Of a stretch of 64,000 nucleotides of DNA, positions 62,492 to 64,000 are shown piece after piece. Made by a program: the position numbers and the translations under genes. Location of the stretch: NCBI RefSeq assembly GCF_000971155.1, contig NZ_BBLX01000006.1, forward strand, positions 62,001 to 126,000, written 5' to 3'. The notes below the pieces were generated by a model. The model made no database searches, was not told where the DNA came from, and worked only from the letters and a program-made list of their open reading frames with translations. Numbering within the stretch: the first letter of the stretch is position 1; every line of letters starts with the position of its first letter. The DNA is from Demequina maris. GTDB lineage: Bacteria > Actinomycetota > Actinomycetes > Actinomycetales > Demequinaceae.

Positions 62492-63814
62492 ATGAACCCG
62501 GACCTGCAGCCGCCCGCCGAGCCGACCGAGACCGAGGCGTTCGCGGACGCCGCACCGCGGCGCCGGTCGCGTCTGCGCCGCGTCGGCGTGGTCGCAGCGG
62601 TCTCCGCGCTCGCGCTCGGGGGCGTGGTCGTCGGCGTCTCGGCCCGTGACACCGATGCGGTCGCCACGACGTCGGCGGAGTCCGCCGCGCTCGAGGCCGA
62701 TGCGTCCGCGGGCCTCGGCGACGCCGCCGCACTGCCGGAGGCTCCGAGCGCGCCCGGCGGCGGCTCCGGCGCCCTCCCGTACCGCGGCGAGACGTGGCCG
62801 GGCGACGGGTCCACCGCGGGCGGCGGCGCATCGTCCGACGCGACGGCCGCGACGCAGGAGGCGGCCACCTCGGCCGGCGACGACGAGTCCACCGGCGTCG
62901 TGCTCATCGACACCGTGCTCGGCTACGACGACGCCGAGGCCGCGGGCACCGGCATGATCCTCACGAGCGACGGCCTCGTCCTCACCAACAACCACGTCAT
63001 CGAGGACTCGACCGAGATCATCGTGACCCTGGCCGACACCGGGGAGACGTACTCCGCGACCGTGGTCGGCGTGGACGACGCCGACGACGTCGCGCTGCTC
63101 CAGCTCGACGGCGCCTCCGGCCTCACCACCGTCACGATGGACGACGACGGGGTCACCGTGGGCGACGACGTCACCGCGGTCGGCAACGCCGAGGGTGGCG
63201 GCGTGCTGATGGCCGCGGACGGCTCGGTCACGGGGGTCGACTCCTCGGTCACCACCTCCGCCGAGTTCACGACAGCGAGCGAGACGCTCGACGGCATGAT
63301 CGAGTTCTCGGCCGACGTGGTGGCGGGGGACTCGGGCGGCGCGCTGCTGGACGACGAGGGCGAGGTGATCGGCATGACCACCGCCGCGTCGACCGGAACC
63401 GCGATCACGACCGCCTTCGCGATCCCGATCGAGGACGCGCTCGCGATCGTCGCCCAGATCCAGGCGGGCGACGAGTCCGACGGCGTGACCCTCGGCTACC
63501 CGGCGATGCTCGGTGTCGCCATCGCGAGCGACCAGCAGGTCGCGTTCCTCCCGGGCGGGAGGTCGTCGCAGGTGGCCACTGCCGAGGGCGCGCAGGTCGA
63601 GTACGTGTACGACGGCACCCCGGCCGCCGAGGCGGGCCTGGTGGCGGGCGACACCATCACCGCCGTCGACGGCACCGCGGTGGCGAGCGGCTCCGAGCTC
63701 GCGAGCCTGCTCGACGGCTACGAGCCGGGCGACACCGTGGCCCTCACGTGGATCGACGCGACCGGCGCGACGCAGACAGGCACCGCGACGCTCATCCAGG
63801 GCCCGGCGCTCTAG
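62492..63814 (+). CDS. Membrane-anchored HtrA-type serine protease with PDZ domain
   Basis: 440 residues: cytoplasmic basic N-terminus (1-30, RRRSRLRR), one membrane anchor (about 31-51), an Ala/Ser/Gly-rich linker (about 52-133), a trypsin-like S1C domain with His168 (NNHVIE), Asp199 (ADDVALLQ) and Ser281 (GDSGGAL), and a C-terminal PDZ domain (about 350-440, EYVYDGTPAAEAGLVAGDTI). It degrades misfolded exported proteins. AGGAG is placed well for ATG 62492; an in-frame GTG at 62468 is less likely. Confidence 0.9.
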   Translation: MNPDLQPPAEPTETEAFADAAPRRRSRLRRVGVVAAVSALALGGVVVGVSARDTDAVATTSAESAALEADASAGLGDAAALPEAPSAPGGGSGALPYRGETWPGDGSTAGGGASSDATAATQEAATSAGDDESTGVVLIDTVLGYDDAEAAGTGMILTSDGLVLTNNHVIEDSTEIIVTLADTGETYSATVVGVDDADDVALLQLDGASGLTTVTMDDDGVTVGDDVTAVGNAEGGGVLMAADGSVTGVDSSVTTSAEFTTASETLDGMIEFSADVVAGDSGGALLDDEGEVIGMTTAASTGTAITTAFAIPIEDALAIVAQIQAGDESDGVTLGYPAMLGVAIASDQQVAFLPGGRSSQVATAEGAQVEYVYDGTPAAEAGLVAGDTITAVDGTAVASGSELASLLDGYEPGDTVALTWIDATGATQTGTATLIQGPAL

Positions 63815-63865
63815 GCGCCCGCCCGGACGGGTCGGGCCAGGCCGGGCCAGGCCCTTTGGCCGACA

Positions 63866-63892
63866 TTCGGTGACATAAAACGTGACTACGAT
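63866..63892 (+). promoter_or_regulatory. Possible promoter for the exported-protein gene
   Basis: -10 TACGAT (63887-63892) in an AT-rich patch (TGACATAAAACG). A possible -35 TTCGGT (63866-63871) leaves a short 15-base spacer. The gene start is 44 bases downstream. Confidence 0.35.
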
Positions 63893-63935
63893 GTCTCGGT
63901 TGCCCAGACCGGGCCCCTGACACGAAGGAACGCAC

Positions 63936-64000
63936 ATGCGCATCACCCCTGGCGCCAAGACGGCGCTCGTCGCCGCCGCCGCCGGCCTCCTCCTCTCCGC
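63936..64000 (+). CDS. N-terminus of an exported protein (cut by window end)
   Basis: ATG 63936 behind GAAGGAA encodes MRITPGAKTALVAAAAGLLL and continues out of the window. The Lys followed by a hydrophobic Ala/Leu run is a signal peptide. A lipobox or a cleavage site cannot be seen, and the mature protein is unknown. Confidence 0.7.
   Translation, partial: MRITPGAKTALVAAAAGLLLS

Overview
The window is a 64 kb piece of a very GC-rich (about 72-73% G+C by eye) actinobacterial chromosome. The evidence is: frequent GTG starts; the fasR-fabD-fabH-acpP-fabF block; a homodimeric-type AceE followed by DUF3052 and a peroxiredoxin; DUF3145; and a Nif3 / zinc-ribbon / histidine-phosphatase row. The content fits a facultatively anaerobic, saccharolytic member of the Micrococcales, but nothing here fixes the genus. 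I see no prophage, transposase, CRISPR array or replication origin.

Layout. 1-3.4 kb: the end of a NahR-like LysR regulator, an extradiol dioxygenase and a divergent alpha/beta hydrolase (an aromatic-catabolism module), then a cold-shock protein. 3.7-8.1 kb: a minus-strand pyruvate/2-oxoacid:ferredoxin oxidoreductase operon (gamma, alpha, beta) ending in a fused GltD-like flavoprotein/ferredoxin. 8.3-9.9 kb: a secreted/membrane protein. 10.1-21.5 kb: a LacI-controlled glucuronide operon: uronate isomerase, fructuronate reductase, GH2 beta-glucuronidase, GPH-type transporter, mannonate dehydratase, gluconokinase and a GH3 enzyme, closed by a perfect 21-bp hairpin. 21.6-27 kb: small membrane proteins, the two halves of NAD(P)HX repair as separate genes, peptide deformylase, DUF3145, TetR. 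27-33 kb: an arylsulfotransferase-like lipoprotein and the fatty-acid synthesis operon with its PucR/FasR-type regulator. 33.5-40.7 kb: an acidic-tailed membrane protein, AceE, DUF3052, peroxiredoxin, GrpB-like protein, a SatD/DUF3307-like pair, tRNA-Val(UAC). 40.8-49.3 kb: a MarR/membrane-protein pair with a clear operator, a potassium channel, a YbhN-like protein, the Nif3 row, and a nitroreductase/adenylating-enzyme pair. 49.6-50.3 kb: a secreted BLIP-like two-repeat protein bracketed by 42-bp direct repeats. 50.4-57.5 kb: formate/nitrite transporter, two aldo/keto reductases with a divergent XRE regulator, an SDR, YaaA, an aminotransferase. 57.7-58.1 kb: the RNase P RNA gene, followed by an SNF2 helicase, a PAP2/lipid-kinase fusion, an HtrA-type protease and the start of an exported protein.

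The glucuronide genes form a near-complete route: import (transporter), release of glucuronate (GUS), isomerisation, reduction to mannonate and dehydration to 2-keto-3-deoxygluconate. No KDG kinase or aldolase is present; a gluconokinase sits where one might be expected. Both AceE (aerobic) and the ferredoxin-linked enzyme (low-oxygen) could process the resulting pyruvate, and the FNT channel fits anaerobic formate or nitrite traffic.

The most unusual signal is not a gene. The 10-mer GGACGATGCG (or its complement) occurs at least 31 times by eye, in both orientations and in coding and non-coding DNA, where base composition alone predicts well under one. Inside genes it is usually written with codons that are otherwise rare here (GAT for Asp, GCA for Ala), so selection seems to act on the DNA word itself. 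Other unassigned structures are a pair of 76/77-bp elements with 9-bp inverted ends, two large palindromes (3.55 kb and 33.3 kb), and three GGAC-N5-GTCC sites between the aldo/keto reductase and XRE genes.
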